DNA of 17,712 nucleotides from Actinomycetes bacterium (GCA_021152765.1 JAGKUT010000001.1:1-17712), one strand, 5' to 3'; positions 1 to 5,673 are shown, counted from the first letter of the stretch. The notes: generated from the sequence alone by a model not told the origin. A program made the numbers and translations.

Positions 1-378
1 AAATTAGTTAAAGAATACAAAGTTAATGAAAATAAAATAATTCAAAAGAAAATTGCTGATGCCTATAAAAAAATCAAACGAACTGAATATTCAGATAAAA
101 AATATATTATTTTTCCAGCAAAATCAATCAAAGAATTAGAAAATGAATCAAAGCAACAACATAACTGCGTTAAAACATATGCTGAAAGAATTGCTGATGG
201 AGAATGTAACATATATTTTATGAGATTAGTAAACGAAAGAAAAAAATCTTTAGTAACGGTAGAAGTAAGAGATAATCAAATTGTACAACAAAGAACTAAA
301 TATAATAAAAGTACTACGAAAGAACAAAAAGACTTTTTAAAAATTTGGGAGAAAGAAATATTATGCAAGAATATTTAA
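1..378 (+). CDS. PcfJ-like protein, C-terminal part (5' end outside window)
   Basis: The reading frame is open from base 1 to a TAA at 376-378, giving 125 residues, so the start lies upstream. The visible part carries the pattern I associate with the PcfJ-like family: a QQHNCV segment near residue 53, then YAERIADGECNIYFMR, then a short beta segment (SLVTVEVRDNQIVQ) and a C-terminal TTKEQKDFLKIWEKE helix. PcfJ-like proteins are found on conjugative plasmids and phages of Firmicutes and have no firmly established biochemical role that I know of; the conserved His and Cys suggest a metal or catalytic site. It sits first in a run of small phage genes, with the next start 13 bases downstream. Family assignment is by motif memory, not by a search. 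Confidence 0.75.
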   Translation, partial: KLVKEYKVNENKIIQKKIADAYKKIKRTEYSDKKYIIFPAKSIKELENESKQQHNCVKTYAERIADGECNIYFMRLVNERKKSLVTVEVRDNQIVQQRTKYNKSTTKEQKDFLKIWEKEILCKNI

Positions 379-390
379 AGAGGTATGGTT

Positions 391-615
391 ATGTACGTAA
401 TACAAAATCAAAAAAATAAAATGTTTTACAGGTTAAAGATAGATAAGAACACACCTCATTGTGTATTAGATCTTAAAGAAGCTAAAAAGATACCAAGTAA
501 GGTTACAGCACGAGCAATACTTAATTCATTTAAACATTCAGAAGATTATGAACTACTAAAATTAAATAAGAAAGGACAAGTTGTATTGTATGGAAATAAT
601 GATAAAAATGTCTGA
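391..615 (+). CDS. Small hypothetical phage protein
   Basis: I do not recognise this 74-residue basic protein. Two in-frame ATGs occur, at 385 and 391. The AGAGG ribosome binding site at 379-383 is only one base from the first but seven from the second, so I choose 391 (MYVIQNQKNKMFYRLK). The sequence looks like a small alpha/beta fold with no Cys pairs, membrane segment or catalytic motif visible. It follows the PcfJ-like gene closely and its end overlaps or abuts the next gene, as expected for the early/middle operon of a phage. Confidence 0.65.
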   Translation: MYVIQNQKNKMFYRLKIDKNTPHCVLDLKEAKKIPSKVTARAILNSFKHSEDYELLKLNKKGQVVLYGNNDKNV

Positions 616-787
616 AGAAGAATATGAAAACTATAAGCGATATCTAAGAGATAGTAAAAGATGTTTATCTATAGTTGATGATATATTTAAACAATACCTT
701 GATATGGAACATTTACCTATTGAAATAAAAAATTTCTGCGAACATATAAGACAGAAAATCAAATATGAACTTAAACATGACTTATAG
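608..787 (+). CDS. Small hypothetical helical protein
   Basis: This is an unrecognised, charged, largely helical protein of 59 residues from ATG 608 (MSEEEYENYKRYLRDSKR). The start is uncertain. In-frame alternatives are TTG 581, with AAAGGA at 571-576, ATG 590, and ATG 599 with a short GGA four bases upstream. ATG 608 gives the shortest overlap (8 bases) with the previous gene and a natural-looking N-terminus, but has a poor ribosome binding site. The gene ends 13 bases before the next start, inside which lies that gene's AAAGGAAG site. Confidence 0.55.
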   Translation: MSEEEYENYKRYLRDSKRCLSIVDDIFKQYLDMEHLPIEIKNFCEHIRQKIKYELKHDL

Positions 788-800
788 AAAGGAAGATAAT

Positions 801-1184
801 ATGAAAGTAGGAGATTATGTAAGAACAAAATATGGAATAGCAAAAGTTATATCAACAAAAGTTAAAGATGAAGATGACAACAATGTACTTCAAGTAGATA
901 AGATGTTAGAACCATACTTTTGTGATGGGTGCGATAGATTTCTATGTGATCCAAAAGATATTATTAAATCAAACTCAAACATAAAGAAATTAATAGAAAA
1001 AGGGGATTATGTTAATGGATTTAGAGTCGAATGCGACGATCTCTTAGGAGAACACATTGTTATATTTGAATCAGAAGAAAGAAAATATAAGAGGTTATAT
1101 CTTAACAAGATATATATTAAATCAATAGTAACTCACGAACAATTTGAAAGAATGCAATATAATTTAGAAAGTGAAGTGAATTAG
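801..1184 (+). CDS. Hypothetical phage protein with SH3-like N-terminus
   Basis: This 127-residue protein starts at ATG 801 because the AAAGGAAG site at 788-795 is well spaced for it; the upstream in-frame ATGs lack a site. The N-terminus MKVGDYVRTKYGIAKV has the G-D-x-V pattern of small SH3/KOW-like beta barrels. A Cys group (CDGCDRFLC, around residues 46-54) could bind a metal. The C-terminal IKSIVTHEQFERMQYN resembles the tail of many uncharacterised proteins of Firmicutes phages. No function is known to me. It is followed after 3 bases by the next gene, so the two are probably co-translated. Confidence 0.75.
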   Translation: MKVGDYVRTKYGIAKVISTKVKDEDDNNVLQVDKMLEPYFCDGCDRFLCDPKDIIKSNSNIKKLIEKGDYVNGFRVECDDLLGEHIVIFESEERKYKRLYLNKIYIKSIVTHEQFERMQYNLESEVN

Positions 1185-1187
1185 ATT

Positions 1188-1394
1188 ATGAAAATAAACG
1201 TATATGAATTATTAGGATTAATGCTTAAGAGACAAGCACCTAAAAAAATAGAAATATTAGGTTTTACAATGAATTATATCAAAAATGCACATTGGGGAGA
1301 TTATGAAGATGAAAGAACAGGTATAAGACTTTCAGATTTTAGATTAAATGAATGTCTTAATGATGAAGTTGAAATTTTAGAAAGTCAGGTGTAA
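1188..1394 (+). CDS. Small hypothetical phage protein
   Basis: This unrecognised protein has 68 residues and starts at ATG 1188, three bases after the previous stop, with a weak GAAGTGA-like site inside the end of the upstream gene. The C-terminus (LSDFRLNECLNDEVEILES) resembles a short motif seen in several small uncharacterised phage proteins of Firmicutes, but I can attach no role to it. It is compact and acidic at the C-terminus, with no membrane segment. Confidence 0.6.
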   Translation: MKINVYELLGLMLKRQAPKKIEILGFTMNYIKNAHWGDYEDERTGIRLSDFRLNECLNDEVEILESQV

Positions 1395-1401
1395 ATAGGT
1401 T

Positions 1402-1833
1402 ATGAATAGAGATATAGAATTTAGAGGACTTACAGGAAGTGTTAAGGGGGATATATGGGTGTATGGGACACCTTATAAAGTAGAATCACTTTTTTCTGCT
1501 GATGAAAGATATTATATAAGAAATAAACACGCAGACGAACGCATTGTCGACCCTAAAACAATAGGACAATACACAGGCTTAAAAGATAAAAACGGTAAGA
1601 AAATATTTGAGGGAGATATTATAGATATTCATCAAACGGTAAACGGTTATAATCAGTTTGTTATAGAGTATGACAAATATAAATTTAGTGCTAGATATTA
1701 TAATCAAGATAAAAAGCAAACAGGTAGTTGGTATGGATACGACTTAGATGAACTTTTTGAAATAAACGAATCTGAAAAAGAAATTGAAGTAATAGGCAAC
1801 ATTTACGAGAATAAGGAATTGTTGGAGGGGTAA
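1402..1833 (+). CDS. YopX family phage protein
   Basis: This 143-residue protein carries the hallmarks of the YopX family: an N-terminal IEFRGL, then W-V-Y-G around residue 20, the segment DPKTIGQYTGLKDKNGKKIF followed by EGDII near residues 51-75, and the C-terminal EVIGNIYENKELL. Length is normal for the family. YopX proteins are named after an SPbeta gene and are very common in Gram-positive phages; they form a beta-rich fold, but their role is not established. Start is ATG 1402. The next gene begins 3 bases after the stop, preceded by GGAGGGG overlapping the end of this one, which indicates a shared transcript. Confidence 0.9.
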   Translation: MNRDIEFRGLTGSVKGDIWVYGTPYKVESLFSADERYYIRNKHADERIVDPKTIGQYTGLKDKNGKKIFEGDIIDIHQTVNGYNQFVIEYDKYKFSARYYNQDKKQTGSWYGYDLDELFEINESEKEIEVIGNIYENKELLEG

Positions 1834-1835
1834 AT

Positions 1836-2210
1836 ATGTTAAAAATAAAAGAACATTTACAAAACTTTATAGAAATACAAAATCAAATAAATGAAAGTTT
1901 AAAGGGCTTGCGAGAAGATTTAAAACCAAAATTGGATACAATTACAATAACTTATGATAAATTAGATCTTTGTGACGGTAGAATAAATACATTAGCTGAC
2001 CGTATTGAAAGTAACATTTATACAAAAGAACAAACCTTAGAAACAATAAATAAAGAATATGATTATAGGAAAGAACACGAAAGGTGTTTAAAAGAAAACG
2101 CAGATTTATTACAACTGATTGAAACATATTGCAAATATGAAAATAAATACGAAGTCTTAAAAATATTTGAAGAAATAAATGAAAAATATGTAGTAGAAAA
2201 GGTGGATTAA
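1836..2210 (+). CDS. Coiled-coil hypothetical protein
   Basis: This 124-residue charged protein has long helical stretches with heptad-like leucine and isoleucine spacing from about residue 5 to 30 and again from 55 to 120, so it is probably a coiled coil. No catalytic motif is visible and I do not recognise the family. The start at ATG 1836 has a strong GGAGGGG site at 1825-1831. It lies between the YopX gene and another small hypothetical, with gaps of 2 bases on both sides. Confidence 0.65.
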   Translation: MLKIKEHLQNFIEIQNQINESLKGLREDLKPKLDTITITYDKLDLCDGRINTLADRIESNIYTKEQTLETINKEYDYRKEHERCLKENADLLQLIETYCKYENKYEVLKIFEEINEKYVVEKVD

Positions 2211-2212
2211 AT

Positions 2213-2452
2213 ATGGAACACATTAATATAACAAATGGTGATATTGTAAAAGCCATGAATGATGAAACAAAACACAATTTTGCAAATCATTGCATTTTAA
2301 ATAAAGTTGAACCAGAAGATGTAGTAGAAATGATTAAAAATATTATTAATCCAACTGTTAATTTTGCAATAGACCAATGCAATAAATATTTTCAAACACC
2401 AGCAGGAAAAAAATATCTAGAAATGAGACGTAAGATAGACAATATAAGGTAG
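2213..2452 (+). CDS. Small hypothetical protein
   Basis: This unrecognised 79-residue, mostly helical protein starts at ATG 2213 with an AAGGTGG site at 2199-2205. Middle residues (EPEDVVEMIKNIINPTVNFA) suggest two amphipathic helices, and the C-terminus is basic. There is no membrane segment or metal motif. It belongs to the same tightly packed run as its neighbours. Confidence 0.6.
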   Translation: MEHINITNGDIVKAMNDETKHNFANHCILNKVEPEDVVEMIKNIINPTVNFAIDQCNKYFQTPAGKKYLEMRRKIDNIR

Positions 2453-2461
2453 GTGATTCAA

Positions 2462-2650
2462 ATGAATATTAATTTTGAAGCAATAGAAAAAGCATGGTTT
2501 AAGCCAAAGAAGAATGTATTAGATGAGTTGGAAGAATGGGCAAAAGCAAACCAATATATAGGAAAAACAGTTGTATTTGAAAATGATTTAACATATACAG
2601 AATTATTAGACAAAATCCAAGAATTAAAAAAGGAGATGAGGAAAGTATGA
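2462..2650 (+). CDS. Small hypothetical protein
   Basis: This is a 62-residue protein with the start placed at ATG 2462, seven bases after AGGTAGG (2448-2454), rather than at the in-frame GTG 2453 inside the ribosome binding site. The sequence is helical and acidic, ending LDKIQELKKEMRKV. I do not recognise it. Its TGA stop at 2648-2650 overlaps the ATG of the next small gene (ATGA), which implies translational coupling. Confidence 0.6.
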   Translation: MNINFEAIEKAWFKPKKNVLDELEEWAKANQYIGKTVVFENDLTYTELLDKIQELKKEMRKV

Positions 2651-2790
2651 AATTAGAATTAGAATTAGACAATGGAACAAGATACATGTTAAAAATACCT
2701 ACTGAATTAATTAATAAAAATACAATATCTTATGTTAAAGAAGCATTAGAAAGATGGTTAAGTGATTTTGACATAAAGGAGATGAAATAA
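2647..2790 (+). CDS. Short hypothetical protein, coupled at both ends
   Basis: This 47-residue frame begins MKLELELDNGTRYMLKIP and ends SDFDIKEMK. It starts in an ATGA overlap with the upstream gene and ends in a TAATG overlap with the ASCH gene (stop 2788-2790, next ATG 2790). An AAGGAGATGA stretch within its 3' end (2776-2785) supplies the ribosome binding site of the downstream gene. GAGATGAGGAAAG upstream of its own ATG is a plausible site. The double overlap is the main support for it being real. Function is unknown; the fold looks like a beta strand pair followed by a helix. Confidence 0.65.
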   Translation: MKLELELDNGTRYMLKIPTELINKNTISYVKEALERWLSDFDIKEMK

Positions 2791-3128
2791 TGCTAACATT
2801 ACCAATAAAAAAGAAATGGTTTGATATGATTCTCTCAGGCGAGAAGAAAGAAGAATATAGAGAAATTAAACCATATTATACGAGTAGATTTTCTAAACTT
2901 TATTTTGTTTTTAATCATGAATTAACTGAAATGGAAATGAAATATTTAATGATAACAGAAGAACATATGTGTACTGATGTTATTTTTAGAAATGGTTATA
3001 GCAAAAATAGTCCTCAAATTAAATGCAAAGTAAAAATATTTACTGGTATTGGTGAAGAAAAATGGGGAGCAGAACCAAACAAAAAATATTATGTATTAAA
3101 AATATTAAGTGTAGAAGAGGTGAAATAA
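2790..3128 (+). CDS. ASCH domain protein
   Basis: This 112-residue protein matches the ASCH (PUA-like) family. The N-terminal LTLPIKKKWFDMILSGEKK is followed by EYREIKPYY, the usual signature of phage ASCH proteins, then a beta-rich C-terminal half ending YYVLKILSVEEV. ASCH domains are small beta barrels thought to bind RNA or modified nucleotides; some members act as nucleases or amidohydrolases on modified cytidine. A lone ASCH protein is common in phages, usually of unknown role. Start ATG 2790 has a strong AAGGAGATGA site. The next gene begins directly after the stop. Confidence 0.85.
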   Translation: MLTLPIKKKWFDMILSGEKKEEYREIKPYYTSRFSKLYFVFNHELTEMEMKYLMITEEHMCTDVIFRNGYSKNSPQIKCKVKIFTGIGEEKWGAEPNKKYYVLKILSVEEVK

Positions 3129-3374
3129 ATGACAAAAGAAAAAATGTCAACTGAAATGTTGCACGATTTAGGATATATTAAATACTACTTTGATAATAAA
3201 GACGTGATTTTTATAAAGAAAGATGGAATTATTGCAGATGAAGAACTTGTAAGCATTATCCATATTGATTTAGTACGTAAAACTATGATGAAATATAAAA
3301 CACAAATAGATACTGTTAATCAAGAGGAAGATAAAGCACTATTAAAAGCCGAGAAAGAATTGGGGTGGTGTTAA
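3129..3374 (+). CDS. Small hypothetical protein
   Basis: This 81-residue protein starts at ATG 3129, immediately after the ASCH stop, with GAAGAGGTGA at 3114-3123 as ribosome binding site. It shows two short beta stretches (DVIFIKKDG, LVSIIHIDLV) and a helical C-terminus. I do not recognise it. Its TAA stop (3372-3374) shares a base with the next ATG at 3374. Confidence 0.6.
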   Translation: MTKEKMSTEMLHDLGYIKYYFDNKDVIFIKKDGIIADEELVSIIHIDLVRKTMMKYKTQIDTVNQEEDKALLKAEKELGWC

Positions 3375-3823
3375 TGACAGAAGAAATAAAAGAAATATTA
3401 GAAGCATTAAAACCTCATAATGATATTAAAGAATATCCATTATATCTAAATAGAAAACAACAAGATTTATTATATGATTACATAACAAACCTACAACAAG
3501 AAAATGAGAAACTAACAGCAGAAAGCACAGAATGGGAAAGTAAATATTATGAATTACAAAAAGGCCTAGAAAAAGTCAATGATACAATAAAAGAGTTAAG
3601 AGATAATAACGCATTAGAGTTAGTTAAAATTAGTATAAATAGTGAATATATTAATACTCAGAATGAAAACATAAGATTAAATAATATTATAAATGAAAGT
3701 GCTGATGAAATTTTAAAAGAACTACAAGAAAACCATCATTTATCATACGGAGTAGCATTAGCAATTAGACAAAAGTTAATAAATTATAGAGAATTAAGGG
3801 AGAGTGGTAATAATGAAAATTAA
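3374..3823 (+). CDS. Coiled-coil phage protein
   Basis: The start is set at ATG 3374 because GGGGTGGTG (3362-3370) precedes it, giving 149 residues; the upstream in-frame TTG lacks a site. Residues about 35-90 (LLYDYITNLQQENEKLTAES and onward) form a clear coiled coil with NLQQENEKL heptads, a pattern typical of small coiled-coil proteins in Clostridia and Bacilli phages. The C-terminal part (SADEILKELQENHHLSYGVA) is helical. No function is assigned to this type that I know of. It overlaps the next gene by 11 bases. Confidence 0.7.
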   Translation: MTEEIKEILEALKPHNDIKEYPLYLNRKQQDLLYDYITNLQQENEKLTAESTEWESKYYELQKGLEKVNDTIKELRDNNALELVKISINSEYINTQNENIRLNNIINESADEILKELQENHHLSYGVALAIRQKLINYRELRESGNNEN

Positions 3824-3965
3824 AGAATTAAATAAACTAATACAACTACTTAATAAATTTAAGAACGAACCTGATTATGCAGAATTTGATGACAATTTTA
3901 TTGTAGACGATGTGATAGAAGTAATAGAAACATACAAAGATTTCTTAGGTGATGAAAATGAATAG
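3813..3965 (+). CDS. Short acidic hypothetical protein
   Basis: This 50-residue frame starts at ATG 3813 after GGGAGAGTGG (3798-3807), overlapping the previous stop by 11 bases, and ends at TAG 3963-3965, overlapping the next gene by 8 bases. The product begins MKIKELNKLIQLLNKFKNEP and has an acidic helical second half (DDNFIVDDVIEVIETYKDFL). Fit between neighbours and a good ribosome binding site are the support. Function is unknown. Confidence 0.6.
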   Translation: MKIKELNKLIQLLNKFKNEPDYAEFDDNFIVDDVIEVIETYKDFLGDENE

Positions 3966-4203
3966 ATTTGAAAATATAATACTTACAATATGTACCATAT
4001 GTGCAGTAGTATTAACAACCATGTTTATTATAGTAGGAATAGATATAATAAAGGCTAATAAAAGAAATCCATATGATGTAAATGGTGATGGTAAAGTAGA
4101 TGTATTAGATGCAGTAAAAGTACAAAAATATATAGTTAATCAAAATTTAGCAACTACTGAAGGAACTGGAGTTATAAGTGTAGTAGGAGTCAAAGGAGAA
4201 TAA
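3958..4203 (+). CDS. Membrane protein with one dockerin-like calcium loop
   Basis: The start at ATG 3958 follows AGGTGA (3947-3952), giving 81 residues. Residues about 7-31 form one hydrophobic membrane segment, followed by a basic KANKR stretch and then DVNGDGKVDVLDAVKVQKYI (residues 40-59). This is the type I dockerin repeat pattern: an EF-hand-like loop with Asp/Asn at positions 1, 3 and 5 and Asp at 12, followed by a helix. A full dockerin has two repeats; only one is present here. By charge the C-terminal part could face either side. It could be a superinfection or adhesion-related membrane protein, but that is speculation; the calcium loop and membrane anchor are what the sequence shows. 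Confidence 0.7.
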   Translation: MNRFENIILTICTICAVVLTTMFIIVGIDIIKANKRNPYDVNGDGKVDVLDAVKVQKYIVNQNLATTEGTGVISVVGVKGE

Positions 4204-4205
4204 GT

Positions 4206-4349
4206 ATGAGTAAAGATAGAGTTAAAGAAATAAACACCTTGATATTCTTAAAAGCACAGCTAATAAAGAATACTAAAAAAGAAATTAAGAAACTTCAACA
4301 AGAAAGACAAACTATTGAGGGAGAAAAAAGATTAACAAAGAAAAGATAA
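4206..4349 (+). CDS. Short coiled-coil hypothetical protein
   Basis: This 47-residue, very basic helical product starts at ATG 4206, two bases after the previous stop, with CAAAGGAGAA (4191-4200) as a strong ribosome binding site. Residues 10-40 (NTLIFLKAQLIKNTKKEIKK and following) look like a short coiled coil. It lies directly before the late regulator. I do not recognise it; the site and spacing make it likely to be translated. Confidence 0.6.
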   Translation: MSKDRVKEINTLIFLKAQLIKNTKKEIKKLQQERQTIEGEKRLTKKR

Positions 4350-4368
4350 AGAATAAGTGGAGGTTGTA

Positions 4369-4797
4369 ATGGAATTATTTGAATTAATAGAAGAAATAGA
4401 AAATACAAAATCAGATATACAATACTTCAGTGATGAAAAAGAAAGACTAGAAATAAGAGCAGGATTAAAAGCAACAGATTATTCAAAAGAAAGAACAACA
4501 GGAGGAAGTAGTAATTCAAGAGAAGAAGTACTATTGAAATTATCACAAATGAGCATGAATTTAGACGATGCGACAAAAAAGTTGGATAACTTATCAAAAT
4601 TAGCAGATAGAAAATATAATGTTTTTAGAAATTCAAATGATTATGAAAAACAAATATATATTGAGAAAAAACTAAAAAAATGGAGTAATGCAAAAATATC
4701 AGCTAAGCATAACGGAATAAGTAAAAGTTCAATATATAGAATAATAGAGAAATTCGAAAAAAAATTAAATATTGGGAAAAAATGGGAAAGTAGGTAA
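4369..4797 (+). CDS. ArpU/RinA-like late transcription regulator
   Basis: This 142-residue protein (start ATG 4369, five bases after GTGGAGG) has an N-terminal helical half and a C-terminal helix-turn-helix at about residues 107-131 (NAKISAKHNGISKSSIYRII) like sigma-70 region 4. This layout and length match the ArpU/RinA/DUF1492 group of phage proteins, encoded just before the packaging genes in many Firmicutes phages, where they switch on late transcription. Its position fits: it is the last early/middle gene, followed by the non-coding RNA block and then HNH, terminase and structural genes. The target promoter is not identifiable with certainty. Family assignment is from motif and context. 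Confidence 0.75.
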   Translation: MELFELIEEIENTKSDIQYFSDEKERLEIRAGLKATDYSKERTTGGSSNSREEVLLKLSQMSMNLDDATKKLDNLSKLADRKYNVFRNSNDYEKQIYIEKKLKKWSNAKISAKHNGISKSSIYRIIEKFEKKLNIGKKWESR

Positions 4798-4813
4798 TAT
4801 AAAATGGTATCAT
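4772..4813 (+). promoter_or_regulatory. Weak candidate promoter before the ncRNA block
   Basis: TTGGGA (4772-4777) is 17 bases from TAATAT (4795-4800), and an extended -10 like TGGTATCAT lies at 4805-4813. Each is a partial match to the sigma-70 consensus. Position after the late regulator and before the structured RNA makes a promoter here reasonable. A late promoter activated by the upstream regulator need not match the consensus well, so this is only a candidate. Confidence 0.25.
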
Positions 4814-4858
4814 GAGAGAATCAGGGGAAACACGTCCTTTCTCTCACCCCTTTTTATT
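4813..4858 (+). terminator. Hairpin with T-rich tail, possible terminator of the early operon
   Basis: TGAGAGAA (4813-4820) pairs perfectly with TTCTCTCA (4839-4846), and AGG (4823-4825) with CCT (4836-4838) extends the stem. CCCC and then TTTTTATT follow. The C tetrad between stem and T run is not ideal for an intrinsic terminator, although AGGGG (4823-4827) could instead pair with CCCCT (4847-4851) right at the T run. It may end the early transcript or be the 5' leader of the ncRNA transcript. Confidence 0.4.
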
Positions 4859-4862
4859 CTTT

Positions 4863-5592
4863 TAGTACTAGCTTGATGCTAGTACACTGATGATATATAA
4901 AAAGTCGTGTGTTGGTAGTTAACGGTTAATATGACTTATAATCCGCTATAACACGAAGTACAAGTGATACGGAATCTACCAAAAGAGTTTAGTTGAGTAA
5001 TGCAGAACAAAACACTAATAAAATCCTTTATATCATTGGTGTAGTATCATTAAGTTGATACTGTCTCTTGCTGCTTTAGGAGACCTTTCATGCTATCTTA
5101 TAGGTAGCATTGAGTAGATATAAAATTATATTTAAAAATGAGATGGAAAAACTAATACCAGTTGCTAATCTTAACAGTTGGAGAACATTAAACTCATAAA
5201 TATAAAAGGTATTATCTATTCAATGGTGCTTATAATAGGCACTATGTTCACGTGAGCGAACGGGGTTTCACGTTGGTCATGACCTTCATGCCCTGCTAGG
5301 AGTTAAATAGCACACGTTAAAATTATATGTTTTCACACTATCTTAATTGATAGTGTAATGATGATATATCAATACCCATGTCGAGTTTAAGGTTGATGGA
5401 AAGACTTGACCTAACGCAAAGAATTAAACTAAGCGAATGTTTAATTTAAAAACCTTTATATCATCAGTACAGTATTAATTAAGTACGGAAATCTCGCAGA
5501 TAGAACTAATTAAATTCATATATTCTCCTAATAACTATATAAATGCCTAACTGGTGCGAGACATGTAGTCCATGTGAGGTTTAGGGACTACA
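4863..5592 (+). ncRNA. Large structured non-coding RNA, ROOL/GOLLD-like (novel candidate)
   Basis: No protein frame of note crosses this stretch, yet it is full of perfect complementary segments. Module A: hairpin 4865-4872/4878-4885, long helix 4886-4897/5029-5040 enclosing 4912-4918/4976-4982 and 4941-4949/4967-4975, then hairpin 5043-5049/5056-5062. Hairpin 5063-5068/5079-5084 follows. Module B: hairpin 5090-5097/5103-5110, helix 5111-5120/5213-5222 enclosing 5126-5133/5198-5205 and 5138-5142/5193-5197, then hairpin 5223-5230/5238-5245. A G-rich hairpin 5261-5265/5291-5295 links to module C: hairpin 5335-5342/5349-5356, helix 5359-5368/5457-5466 enclosing 5380-5386/5404-5410 and 5421-5429/5439-5447. 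The 3' part has 5492-5498/5555-5561 and 5564-5571/5585-5592, ending 4 bases before a tRNA. Length, phage setting and tRNA neighbour resemble ROOL and GOLLD RNAs. Being a structured RNA is well supported; which family it belongs to is inference. Ends are approximate. Confidence 0.8.
5275..5284 (+). other. Ten-base RNA palindrome in a loop of the ncRNA
   Basis: GGTCATGACC is fully self-complementary and lies within the apical part of the hairpin closed by 5261-5265/5291-5295. If single-stranded it could kiss the same loop of a second molecule. A competing local hairpin (CATG 5278-5281 with CATG 5287-5290) is possible. Confidence 0.35.
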
Positions 5593-5596
5593 ATAT

Positions 5597-5673
5597 AGAC
5601 AAGTAACTCAGTTGGTTAGAGTGCTGAGCTTATATCTCAGTTGTCGTGGGTTCAAATCCTACCTTGTCTACCA
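5597..5673 (+). tRNA. tRNA-Ile, anticodon UAU, with encoded CCA
   Basis: All arms can be drawn. Acceptor stem AGACAAG (5597-5603) pairs with CTTGTCT (5663-5669), discriminator A 5670, CCA 5671-5673. D stem ACTC/GAGT (5606-5609/5619-5622) has a GG in the loop. Anticodon stem CTGAG/CTCAG (5624-5628/5636-5640) holds loop CTTATAT, so the anticodon is TAT at 5631-5633. T stem GTGGG/CCTAC (5646-5650/5658-5662, one G-U) has loop TTCAAAT. The anticodon reads AUA. Most bacteria read AUA with a CAU anticodon modified to lysidine by TilS, so a UAU isoleucine tRNA is uncommon; it would directly serve the AUA-rich genes seen here. It appears to share a transcript with the ncRNA. Confidence 0.95.

Noticed and set aside
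1942..2277. 111-codon minus-strand frame opposite the coiled-coil gene
   Set aside because: Hydrophobic and low in complexity, antisense to a well-placed gene with a strong ribosome binding site; treated as a shadow.
4357..4797. Longer form of the late regulator starting at GTG 4357
   Set aside because: That GTG is part of the GTGGAGG ribosome binding site for ATG 4369, so the shorter form is preferred. The same reasoning was used for 3958, 7116, 10035 and 14515.
4863..5592. CRISPR array or direct-repeat array
   Set aside because: The similar segments are complementary strands of helices and two partial copies, not regularly spaced direct repeats with unique spacers.
4863..5592. Group I or group II self-splicing intron
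   Set aside because: No interrupted exon flanks it, no maturase or homing endonuclease lies inside, and I could not find the conserved core or a domain V-like hairpin.
5597..5673. Attachment site for integration at the tRNA
   Set aside because: The tRNA is complete with CCA and lies in the middle of the phage late region, with no integrase nearby and no duplicated 3' end; it is a cargo tRNA.
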